The position numbers and the translations under genes are program-made. Below, in pieces: positions 1 through 8,314 of a stretch of 8,314 nt of DNA. The DNA is from an uncultured Caldilinea sp. (GTDB lineage Bacteria; Chloroflexota; Anaerolineae; Caldilineales; Caldilineaceae): positions 1 to 8,314 of the forward strand of contig CALFWA010000353.1 of the NCBI GenBank assembly GCA_937928035.1, in the 5' to 3' direction. The notes beneath the pieces were generated by a model. That model ran no database searches and had not been told where the DNA came from. It saw only the letters and a list, made by a program, of their open reading frames with translations. The first letter of the stretch is position 1; each line of letters starts with the position of its first letter.

Positions 1-643
1 ACATGCGGATCAGGAGGCTGGCCAGGATCACCGGCCGCATGAGGGGGAAGGTGATATGGCGCAGCACTTGCCAGCCGGTGGCGCCGTCGACGCGTGCAGC
101 TTCAAACGGCTCTGGCGGCAGCGCCTCCAGACCGGCGAGCAGGAGCAGCATCATGAAGGGCGTCCATTGCCAAACGTCGATGAGGGCGAGGCTGAACAGC
201 GCCAGGTTGGGGCCAAACCAGTCGACGTCCACGCCGACGCTGCGCAGCAGATGCGGGATGACGCCCAACTGCGAATTGAGCAGGAAACGGAAGATCAACC
301 CCACGGCGATAGGCGTAATGAAGGCGGGCGTGAGCAACAGTGCTCGAAAGACATGGCGAAAGGGCGTAGCGCGATGGAGCAGGATCGCCAATAGGAAGCC
401 AAATGCAAACTCCAGCCCGACGGCCACCGCCACAAAGATAACGGTGTTGCGCATGGCGTTCCAGAAGGAGCGATTCGCCGCCAGCGCCGCATAGTGCTCC
501 AGCCCCACCCATCGCACGTCGCCCAGCGCAGTGAGCCGGTAGTCATGCAGCGAGGCCCACAGCGAAAAAAGCAGAGGGTAGATGAGCACTGCGGACAGCG
601 TCGCAGCCATGGGCAGGAGGAGTCGGTATTTGAAAGGAATCAT
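1..643 (-). CDS. Carbohydrate ABC transporter permease (MalF/UgpA type), 5' part, truncated by window edge
   Basis: This is an inner-membrane subunit of a sugar importer; the frame stays open from ATG 643 to the left edge, giving 214 residues of a protein that usually has about 290-310. Hydrophobic segments lie near residues 8-30, 66-90, 99-121 and 148-173. The coupling (EAA) loop is clear: E181-A-A, G187, I197 and F199-P200 fit the consensus EAA-3x-G-9x-I-x-L-P, with Phe in place of Leu. This loop docks on the ATPase subunit. The N-terminus is short and goes straight into the first membrane span, as in MalF-like partners of family-1 binding proteins. The ribosome-binding site is weak (GGA a few bases before ATG). 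It lies 57 bp downstream of the binding-protein gene, so the two are probably one transcript. The solute is not deducible. The second permease and the ATPase are not visible. Confidence 0.93.
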   Translation of the reverse strand, partial: MIPFKYRLLLPMAATLSAVLIYPLLFSLWASLHDYRLTALGDVRWVGLEHYAALAANRSFWNAMRNTVIFVAVAVGLEFAFGFLLAILLHRATPFRHVFRALLLTPAFITPIAVGLIFRFLLNSQLGVIPHLLRSVGVDVDWFGPNLALFSLALIDVWQWTPFMMLLLLAGLEALPPEPFEAARVDGATGWQVLRHITFPLMRPVILASLLIRM

Positions 644-667
644 GGTTCCATCAATGGAGGGGCTGTG

Positions 668-697
668 AAGGAGGAGGCCTCAAGCCCCCTCCTCCTT
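668..697 (-). other. Intercistronic hairpin between binding-protein and permease genes
   Basis: The two 10-base arms AAGGAGGAGG (668-677) and CCTCCTCCTT (688-697) are perfect reverse complements around a 10-base loop. In the sense of the minus-strand genes no T-run follows, so it does not look like a strong intrinsic terminator. Stable hairpins after the binding-protein gene are known in ABC operons (for example between malE and malF), where they protect upstream mRNA and lower permease expression. That role is inferred here. On the plus strand the right arm is followed by CTTTT, but no plus-strand gene ends there. Confidence 0.6.
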
Positions 698-700
698 CTT

Positions 701-2020
701 TTAGGAACGGGCCAGGATCTCGCGCACCTTAGCGGCGGCGGCGTTCAACGCTTCGGCTGCGCTCATCTCGCCGGCAACTGCACTGTTGAGGTAGGTGCCG
801 ACCTCGTTGATGATTTCCTCGGCGCTCTGCCCGCGCGCCAGCGGCTCGGCGTCTTCCAAGATGCGCAGCACCGTTTCGTAGTACTTGCGGCCGAATCCCT
901 TTTCCCAGACTTCGGGGTCGTTCATGACGCTGGTGCGGATCGGCGCGCCGCCCAGGATGACGCGCTCTTTGTCTACAGCTGGCGAGGTGAGCCAGCCGAT
1001 GTAGCGCCAGGCAGCGTCCTTGTTCGCCGTGTTGGCCGGGATCGCCCAGTGCCATGCGCCGAGCACCGCTTTGCCGCCCGGCGGCTCATAGAGCGCAAAG
1101 GCGCCGGCCAGGTCGCCGGCCGGTCCGTCGGCCTTGTTGAGCGTGGGCAGCATCCAGTTGTACGAGAGCATCGTCGCCGCCTCGCCGGCCGCCATAGCGC
1201 GCAGCGCTTCGTCGAAACCCCAGTTCAACGAGTTGGGCGGCGCAGCGGTCTTGTACATCTCAATGTACATCTCCAGCGCCTTTTGCCCCGCCTCGTTGTC
1301 GAGAATGACGTTGCCCTCGGCATCCATCAGATTGCCGCCTGCGGCGTAGAGCCAATTTTTCCACTCTTCAAAGACCTTGTAGCCGCGCTGGGGCTGCATG
1401 GCTGCGCCGTAAACGCCTTGCGCTGTGAAGAATTGTCCAACCTCCAGATACTCCTCCAGCGTGGTGGGAATTGTGAGCGGACGTCCATACTCGGCCTGGA
1501 ATTTCTCCTGATTGGCGGGGTCGTCGAACAGGTCTTGTCGCACGATCAGGCCTAGCGCGTAGTTGTAATAGGGGACGCCGTAGAGTTGACCGTCCACCTC
1601 GCCAATGGCGCGCAGCGGCTCGACGAAATCCTGGAGGTCGTACCTTTCCTGTGCTGCTACGTAGTCATCGAGCGGCGTCAGGAAGCCCGCCTTGGCGAAC
1701 TCGTCCATCCAGGGATTGTCGACAATGATGACGTCGTAGGTGGCCTGTGGCGCCAGGAACGAGGTTAGAATCTTGTCGCGCATGGCGTCGTAGGGCATAG
1801 GGTCGAAGCGGATGCGTACGTCGGGATGCTCTGCCTCGAAGCGCTTCGTCAACTCTGCTACGATGTCATAGTCCGGCACCTGCTCCATGATGATGGTGAG
1901 CGTGACCGGCTGTGCGGAGGGGGGTTGCGCCGGTGCAGCCATGGGCGCGCAGGCGCTCAGAACAAGTGCAACGACCAGGAGCCAGGGGAACAACAGTTTG
2001 TGCGTAGCGTGGGTTTTCAT
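701..2020 (-). CDS. Sugar ABC transporter substrate-binding lipoprotein (family 1 extracellular solute-binding protein)
   Basis: This is the extracytoplasmic receptor that delivers a carbohydrate to the adjacent permease; 439 residues, usual for the family (400-450). The N-terminus has a basic start, a hydrophobic stretch at about residues 9-22 and a lipobox L21-S-A-C24, followed by an Ala/Pro/Gln-rich linker. The protein is therefore expected to be cleaved and lipid-anchored at C24. The mature part shows the family-1 pattern: an early segment with FEAEHPDV, then a DNPW-containing hinge-side segment, then YGVPYYNYALG before a ligand-contact region. I chose ATG 2020 rather than the in-frame GTG at 2026 because a perfect AGGAGGTGA ribosome-binding site ends about 5 bases before ATG 2020 and overlaps the GTG. 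It sits between the dehydrogenase and permease genes. The neighbouring oxidoreductase makes a sugar or polyol ligand plausible, but the exact ligand cannot be read from the sequence. Confidence 0.94.
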   Translation of the reverse strand: MKTHATHKLLFPWLLVVALVLSACAPMAAPAQPPSAQPVTLTIIMEQVPDYDIVAELTKRFEAEHPDVRIRFDPMPYDAMRDKILTSFLAPQATYDVIIVDNPWMDEFAKAGFLTPLDDYVAAQERYDLQDFVEPLRAIGEVDGQLYGVPYYNYALGLIVRQDLFDDPANQEKFQAEYGRPLTIPTTLEEYLEVGQFFTAQGVYGAAMQPQRGYKVFEEWKNWLYAAGGNLMDAEGNVILDNEAGQKALEMYIEMYKTAAPPNSLNWGFDEALRAMAAGEAATMLSYNWMLPTLNKADGPAGDLAGAFALYEPPGGKAVLGAWHWAIPANTANKDAAWRYIGWLTSPAVDKERVILGGAPIRTSVMNDPEVWEKGFGRKYYETVLRILEDAEPLARGQSAEEIINEVGTYLNSAVAGEMSAAEALNAAAAKVREILARS

Positions 2021-2025
2021 TCTCA

Positions 2026-2031
2026 CCTCCT
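2026..2031 (-). promoter_or_regulatory. Strong Shine-Dalgarno (AGGAGG) for the binding-protein gene
   Basis: Read on the minus strand, AGGAGGTGA precedes ATG 2020 with 5 bases between AGGAGG and the start, close to full complementarity with the 16S rRNA tail. It decides the start against GTG 2026. A second AGGAGG lies at 2046-2051, 20 bases further upstream, with no start codon at a usable distance. Between that and the dehydrogenase stop is a perfect 10-base palindrome TCTCATGAGA (2060-2069). The strong site fits the high expression expected of binding proteins. Confidence 0.8.
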
Positions 2032-2075
2032 AAAACGAAACCTTTCCTCCTGATAAGTCTCTCATGAGAAATGCT

Positions 2076-2855
2076 TCAATCCATCCACGCGCCGCCGTTG
2101 ACGTTGATCGCCTCTCCCGTGATGAACTCTGCGTCCTCCGAGGCCAGAAAGACGATCACCTTCGCCACGTCTTCGGGCGTCTCGAGGCGTCGCAGCGGCG
2201 TGTCCTGGATGTACAGAGCGCGCACTTCCTCAGGGGCGACGCCGCGCAACGCCGCTTCCCATTCCACCTCTCGCTCTTGCATGGAGGTGCGCACGTAGCC
2301 AGGGCAGACGGCGTTGACGGTGATTCCATAGGGCGCCAGCTCACCCGCCATTGCCTGCGTCAGGCCGATGACGGCGAATTTACTGGCGACGTAATGGGCC
2401 AGGAAGGGCGCGTTGCCCCGTTTGCCCGCCATCGAGGCGACATTGATGATTTTGCCGCCTCCCTGGGCGATCATGCGCCGGGCGGCGACCTGGCTGCAGA
2501 GGAAGACGCCCTTGGCGTTGACGTTCATGTTGTAGTCCCAGTCCCGTTCCGTGAGGTCGACGAAACGGTTCATGGTCGAAACGCCGGCGTTGTTGACCCA
2601 GACGTCGAGCCGGCCATAGCGGTCAACGATTGCCTGCAGCACGCGCTCCGCCTCGGCCTGGTCGGTCACATCGAGCCGCCACGCCGTCGCCTCGCCTCCT
2701 TGCGTGCGAATTTCCGAGGCTGTTTGCTGCGCCCACTCCGAATTGAAGTCGGTCACCGCCAGCACTGCGCCCTCTCGCGCTAGCGCTAGAGCCGTCGCTT
2801 TGCCGATCCCCGAACCGGCGCCGGTGATGGCGATAATTTTCTCCTTCAGTCGCAT
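2076..2855 (-). CDS. Short-chain dehydrogenase/reductase (classical SDR), probably NAD-dependent sugar or polyol dehydrogenase
   Basis: This is a cytoplasmic 259-residue protein, the usual length of classical SDRs. It has the Rossmann glycine motif T11-G-x-x-x-G-x-G18, an acidic residue D36 at the end of the second beta strand (which normally favours NAD over NADP), N88-N-A-G91, and the catalytic set S141, Y155-x-x-x-K159 with an Asn in the segment N111-V-N-A-K. The P185-G motif after the active site and a C-terminal GGAW end, like many sugar or polyol dehydrogenases of the family, are also present. Many SDRs in sugar operons oxidise a polyol to a ketose or a hydroxy-acid to a keto-acid. Together with the downstream binding protein and upstream FGGY kinase, oxidation before phosphorylation is a reasonable inference. 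The gene is 83 bp from the kinase and 55 bp from the binding-protein gene. The ribosome-binding site is weak (AAGGCAGG). Other SDR activities cannot be excluded. Confidence 0.93.
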   Translation of the reverse strand: MRLKEKIIAITGAGSGIGKATALALAREGAVLAVTDFNSEWAQQTASEIRTQGGEATAWRLDVTDQAEAERVLQAIVDRYGRLDVWVNNAGVSTMNRFVDLTERDWDYNMNVNAKGVFLCSQVAARRMIAQGGGKIINVASMAGKRGNAPFLAHYVASKFAVIGLTQAMAGELAPYGITVNAVCPGYVRTSMQEREVEWEAALRGVAPEEVRALYIQDTPLRRLETPEDVAKVIVFLASEDAEFITGEAINVNGGAWMD

Positions 2856-2879
2856 AGTCGCCTGCCTTTGCTGCTGTTC

Positions 2880-2908
2880 TTCCAGAAAGCTTGAGAACTT
2901 TCCAGAAA
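2880..2908. repeat. Direct repeat TTCCAGAAA spaced 20 bp, in kinase-dehydrogenase gap
   Basis: TTCCAGAAA occurs at 2880-2888 and again at 2900-2908, starting exactly 20 bp apart, about two turns of the helix. Between them is a short GAAAG/CTTTC inverted element. The 83-bp gap is AT-rich compared with its flanks. Two same-face repeats upstream of a gene can be an activator or repressor site, but no regulator is tied to them and the function is unknown. Confidence 0.4.
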
Positions 2909-2938
2909 ATTGCGATAAAGGTGATAAACAATCAGAAT

Positions 2939-4426
<1,488 letters not shown>

Positions 4427-4463
4427 CCTCGCCCTCCCGATGCCAGAGGAATGGCCGCCTGAA

Positions 4464-5276
4464 TCAGGCAAGCTCTGCACGCACGGCGCGCACTTTGTCC
4501 ATGAAGACGCGCACTCGCTCTGGGTCCACCGGATTCCAGGTGTAGCCGTCCACCTTGAGGCTGGAGCCGACGATCACGCCGTCGGCCACCTCTAGATAGC
4601 GGGCGATGTTGTCGGCCCGCGCGCCGGTGTTGAGCAGCACGGGCGCCAGGTCGGCGACGGCCTCCTTTGCTTCGCGCAGCGCGTCGACGCCCGGCTCGGC
4701 GCCCGCCATGGCACCGGAAACCAGGATGGCGTCCGCCAGCGAGGAGACGACTGCGCTGCGCGCCCTCTGCCCGACCGTGCGATTTCCTAGCGGGGAGGCG
4801 AACTCCGGCGTGACGTTGTAGAAAACACGCACGTGGTTGGCGCCGATTTGACGGCGATAGCGCAAGAGGGCGGCGGCGTCGGTGTTCCACAGCCCCATGT
4901 CGCTCTCATAGACGCCGGTGAAGACCTCACGCACGAAGGAGGCGCCTGTCGCCAGCGCAATGGCGAGCGGCGCCTTGGCATCCCACAAGAAATCCACACC
5001 AAAGGGTCGATCTTTAGGCGCCACCTCGGCGATCACGCGCGCCATCACTGCCACTGCCTCGAAGTCCGCCTTGAGCGCATAGGGGCGGTCCCCTTCGTTG
5101 CAGAAGAGCAGTGCATCCACGCCAGCATCGAGCAGAATGCGCGCATCGGCGGCGACCGATTCTAAAATTCCTTCCACGCCGTTCTTTTCATCGTAGAGCG
5201 GTGTGCCCGGCAGCGGAGGAAAGTGTGTCATGGCGATTACCGGCTTTTCCACATCGAATAGTTCTTTTAGCAACAT
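4464..5276 (-). CDS. BtpA/SgcQ-family TIM-barrel protein
   Basis: The 270-residue protein matches the BtpA family, which takes its name from a cyanobacterial protein affecting photosystem I and includes E. coli SgcQ of a sugar PTS cluster. Its biochemical reaction is not established to my knowledge. Visible family marks are H18-F-P-P-L-P-G near the N-terminus, N60-E-G-D-R-P-Y, the segment GVDFLWDAKAPLAIALA (93-109) followed by FVREVFTGVYESDMG (114-128), and the late phosphate-type loop V235-G-S-S-L-K-V-D-G. This loop is like that of TIM-barrel enzymes that bind a phosphorylated ligand. Length and lack of signal peptide indicate a complete cytoplasmic protein. AGGCAGGA lies about 7 bases before ATG 5276. 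It is the first gene after the repressor and directly precedes the kinase. It may act as an epimerase, aldolase or isomerase on the sugar phosphate, but this is inference only. Confidence 0.88.
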   Translation of the reverse strand: MLLKELFDVEKPVIAMTHFPPLPGTPLYDEKNGVEGILESVAADARILLDAGVDALLFCNEGDRPYALKADFEAVAVMARVIAEVAPKDRPFGVDFLWDAKAPLAIALATGASFVREVFTGVYESDMGLWNTDAAALLRYRRQIGANHVRVFYNVTPEFASPLGNRTVGQRARSAVVSSLADAILVSGAMAGAEPGVDALREAKEAVADLAPVLLNTGARADNIARYLEVADGVIVGSSLKVDGYTWNPVDPERVRVFMDKVRAVRAELA

Positions 5277-5393
5277 TGATTATCCTGCCTTCTTCTTTTA
5301 TTTATCATGCGGATCGAAAATTTGTTTTTTGCCGTTAAGGAATAAGGATTCAGTCTTCGCTCCTGTTCGAGAAGACCAAGTGTGAGGGCCGAC

Positions 5394-5438
5394 AACCGGT
5401 TTGAACCGATCTTCTAGATCGTTCAAAGGGTTTCAACC
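5394..5438. promoter_or_regulatory. Candidate operator: imperfect inverted repeats in the repressor-BtpA gap
   Basis: The 176-bp gap between the DeoR-type gene and the BtpA-like gene holds a dense set of symmetric elements. AACCGGTT is a perfect palindrome at 5394-5401. A 26-base imperfect inverted repeat, TTGAACCGATCT against AGATCGTTCAA with one bulged base, covers 5401-5426. Two decamers of form GGTT-NN-AACC lie at 5398-5407 and 5429-5438. No T-run follows in the minus sense, so it is not a standard terminator. A repressor-binding region for the catabolic genes is the favoured reading. No convincing -35/-10 pair was found for a separate BtpA promoter. Confidence 0.45.
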
Positions 5439-5452
5439 AACGGCGAAGCCTG

Positions 5453-6214
<762 letters not shown>

Positions 6215-6249
6215 AGTTATTGAAAGCTGGATTGTTTGATTTTATTTGT

Positions 6250-6278
6250 ATGCTACATTATTTTTGTTTGTTTGTCAA
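6250..6278 (-). promoter_or_regulatory. Sigma70-type promoter of the DeoR-family gene
   Basis: On the minus strand a perfect -35 box TTGACA (6273-6278) is followed by 17 bases and a -10 box TAGCAT (6250-6255; four of six to TATAAT). Transcription would start near 6243, about 29 bases before the ATG at 6214. This is the clearest promoter of the window and probably drives the entire minus-strand block. Confidence 0.75.
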
Positions 6279-6292
6279 CAGATTCAAACAAA
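6267..6292. promoter_or_regulatory. Inverted repeat TTTGTTTG/CAAACAAA overlapping the repressor -35 box
   Basis: TTTGTTTG (6267-6274) and CAAACAAA (6285-6292) are perfect reverse complements 10 bases apart, and the left arm overlaps the -35 box at 6273-6278. A further TTTGTTTG is at 6263-6270, so the left side is a short direct repeat of TTTG units. This position is what is expected for an autoregulatory operator that blocks RNA polymerase. The binding factor is inferred to be the adjacent DeoR-type protein. Confidence 0.5.
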
Positions 6293-6370
6293 TCTCAGAG
6301 ATGTTTCAGAGAAATGCAAGATATAGTGCAATTGAAAAGATGATTTGTTAAGGAAAATGCACATAATGCG

Positions 6371-6400
6371 TTGACGAATTCATGACATGCGATCCATAAT
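6371..6400 (+). promoter_or_regulatory. Sigma70-type promoter of the aminotransferase gene
   Basis: TTGACG (6371-6376, five of six to the -35 consensus) is followed by 18 bases and CATAAT (6395-6400, five of six to the -10 consensus). Transcription would begin near 6407, leaving an approximately 80-base leader. It faces away from the repressor promoter, so the 273-bp region 6215-6487 is a true divergent regulatory region. CATAATG also occurs at 6362-6368. Confidence 0.65.
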
Positions 6401-6422
6401 GTCGAAATATCTTCCTGCCTTG

Positions 6423-6440
6423 CATCGCTCGTCAGCGATG
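6423..6440 (+). other. Small hairpin in the aminotransferase leader
   Basis: CATCGCT (6423-6429) and AGCGATG (6434-6440) pair perfectly with a 4-base loop CGTC. It falls in the transcribed leader if the promoter at 6371-6400 is correct. No T-run follows, so it is not a terminator. It could stabilise the mRNA or be fortuitous. Confidence 0.4.
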
Positions 6441-6487
6441 GGTGAGACGGAAGACAGAGAATTGGATTCAGTGAATACGGAATCTCC

Positions 6488-7729
<1,242 letters not shown>

Positions 7730-7733
7730 TGCA

Positions 7734-7754
7734 GGTGCGTGTTGCGTGGTGCGT
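7734..7754 (+). repeat. Three tandem heptads G(G/T)TGCGT
   Basis: GGTGCGT (7734-7740), GTTGCGT (7741-7747) and GGTGCGT (7748-7754) follow each other without gaps, differing at one position. They start four bases after the aminotransferase stop codon and run into the hairpin at 7744-7778, so the heptads form part of its left arm. GC-rich G/T heptads of this kind are often dispersed repeats in non-coding gaps. Whether they recur elsewhere in this genome is not visible. Confidence 0.6.
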
Positions 7755-7778
7755 GCATTATCAAAATGCGCACCACGC
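7744..7778 (+). other. Strong intercistronic hairpin after the aminotransferase gene
   Basis: GCGTGGTGCG (7744-7753) pairs perfectly with CGCACCACGC (7769-7778). After a two-base bulge, CATT (7756-7759) pairs with AATG (7765-7768), closing a five-base loop. Only TT follows the right arm, so it is a poor intrinsic terminator. It may be a partial terminator, an mRNA-stabilising element or a dispersed palindromic repeat. Confidence 0.6.
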
Positions 7779-7805
7779 TTGCACGGAACATGAAACACGC
7801 TCCCC

Positions 7806-8314
7806 ATGAACGAACAACTTCCTGTAGATATAGAGCGCCTAGAACAATTTGAAGCCGGGCTGAACCCGGCGCATCTGGAGCGCAGCGCCATTCCGCCGCA
7901 GGTGCTCGGCTACGGCGAGATCAGCGCAGTGCTCGCCATCGGCGACGATGCACTGGCCTATAAGCGCATGCCGATGTTTCTCAGCGAGGCGGAGATCGAA
8001 GGGTATCGTCGCACCTTCACACGTTACACCGAGGCGCTGACAGAAGCGGGGCTGACGGTGGCGCCAAGCCGTCTGGTCCAGTTGAAGCAGCGTTGCGGCA
8101 CGCACCATGTGCTCTATCTTGTGCAGCGGCGCTTGCCGGGGGACGCTATCGGCAACCGGCGCGTGCAGACGGCGGACGCAGACGACGCCGGACGCCTCCT
8201 GGAAAGCGCACTGCGAGAGATCGCAAAGGTAGCGCGCTACAACCAACGTCAGGCGGGAGCGTGGGCGCTGGGCATTGACGGCCAGATCTCCAACTGGGCG
8301 ATCATGGGCGAGGC
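7806..8314 (+). CDS. Uncharacterised protein, possibly DUF6206-like with kinase-fold hints, 5' part truncated by window edge
   Basis: ATG 7806 opens a frame of 169 residues that is still open at the right edge. An in-frame TGA lies six codons upstream, so this is the earliest possible start. No good ribosome-binding site is seen; the bases before ATG are CTCCCC. The protein has no signal peptide or membrane span in the visible part. A glycine-containing segment G35-Y-G-E-I-S40, a lysine K53 (AYKRMP) about 15 residues later, and a late I157-D-G-Q-I-S-N-W164 recall the N-lobe and catalytic Asp/Asn segment of aminoglycoside-phosphotransferase-like kinases. I think it may belong to the family called DUF6206, but this is from memory and uncertain. 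It is probably co-transcribed with the aminotransferase, so it may act on a related amino or sugar compound. No function should be assigned on the visible part. Confidence 0.65.
   Translation, partial: MNEQLPVDIERLEQFEAGLNPAHLERSAIPPQVLGYGEISAVLAIGDDALAYKRMPMFLSEAEIEGYRRTFTRYTEALTEAGLTVAPSRLVQLKQRCGTHHVLYLVQRRLPGDAIGNRRVQTADADDAGRLLESALREIAKVARYNQRQAGAWALGIDGQISNWAIMGE

Noticed and set aside
1..643. Frameshifted or broken permease
   Set aside because: Reading codon by codon from 643 to the edge gives one uninterrupted frame with a good EAA loop; it is only cut by the window.
668..697. Intrinsic terminator after the binding-protein gene
   Set aside because: In the minus sense the hairpin is followed by CACAGCC, not a T-run, and the permease gene starts 25 bases later in the same direction.
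494..1555. Plus-strand open frame of 353 codons opposite the binding-protein gene
   Set aside because: The opposite strand encodes a clear lipoprotein with signal peptide and strong ribosome-binding site; this frame has no known motif.
2021..2026. GTG start two codons upstream of the binding-protein ATG
   Set aside because: The GTG lies inside the Shine-Dalgarno sequence itself, so it cannot be used with it.
2064..2783. Plus-strand open frame opposite the SDR gene
   Set aside because: The minus strand carries all SDR motifs over the whole length, so this is a shadow.
4427..4480. 18-codon N-terminal extension of the sugar kinase from an upstream ATG
   Set aside because: It overlaps the end of the BtpA-like gene, has no family conservation, and the internal ATG at 4426 has GGGAGG at the right distance directly before the phosphate-binding motif.
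5281..5340. Promoter for the BtpA-like gene in the AT-rich leader
   Set aside because: GATAAAT-like sequences exist, but no -35 box lies at 16-18 bases, so no call was made.

Overview
The window looks like an accessory, carbon-catabolism region of a GC-rich bacterium. The extracytoplasmic binding protein has a classic lipobox followed by an Ala/Pro-rich linker. This architecture (lipoprotein family-1 binding protein, FGGY kinase, SDR, BtpA-like protein) is familiar from Chloroflexota (Anaerolineae/Caldilineae) and some other soil or thermophilic bacteria. The phylum assignment is an inference and nothing in the window proves it. No mobile element, rRNA, tRNA or CRISPR array was seen.

Region 1 (minus strand, about 6280 down to 1) is a co-oriented six-gene block. 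In transcription order it holds a DeoR-family repressor (6214-5453), a BtpA/SgcQ-family TIM-barrel protein (5276-4464), an FGGY-family sugar kinase (4426-2939), a short-chain dehydrogenase/reductase (2855-2076), a sugar-ABC-transporter lipoprotein (2020-701) and the N-terminal 214 residues of an ABC sugar permease that runs off the left edge (643-1). The likely job is uptake of a sugar or sugar alcohol, its oxidation by the SDR, phosphorylation by the kinase and control by a DeoR repressor that senses a phosphorylated intermediate. The BtpA-like step is unknown. The second permease and the ATPase are not in the window; they may lie further left or be encoded elsewhere.

Region 2 (6215-6487) is a 273-bp divergent intergenic region. 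It has a good sigma70-type promoter on the minus strand for the repressor gene, whose -35 box is overlapped by an inverted repeat, and a second good promoter on the plus strand.

Region 3 (plus strand, 6488-8314) holds a class III PLP-dependent aminotransferase. After a 76-bp gap containing heptad repeats and a strong hairpin comes the start of a poorly characterised protein with kinase-like sequence hints, which is cut by the right edge. Whether this pair belongs to the same pathway as the minus-strand block is open. The divergent arrangement around the DeoR gene makes shared control possible.

The most interesting point is the assembly of a BtpA-family protein of unknown reaction with an FGGY kinase whose substrate motif differs from xylulokinase. 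It suggests a sugar or polyol pathway whose substrate cannot be named from the sequence.
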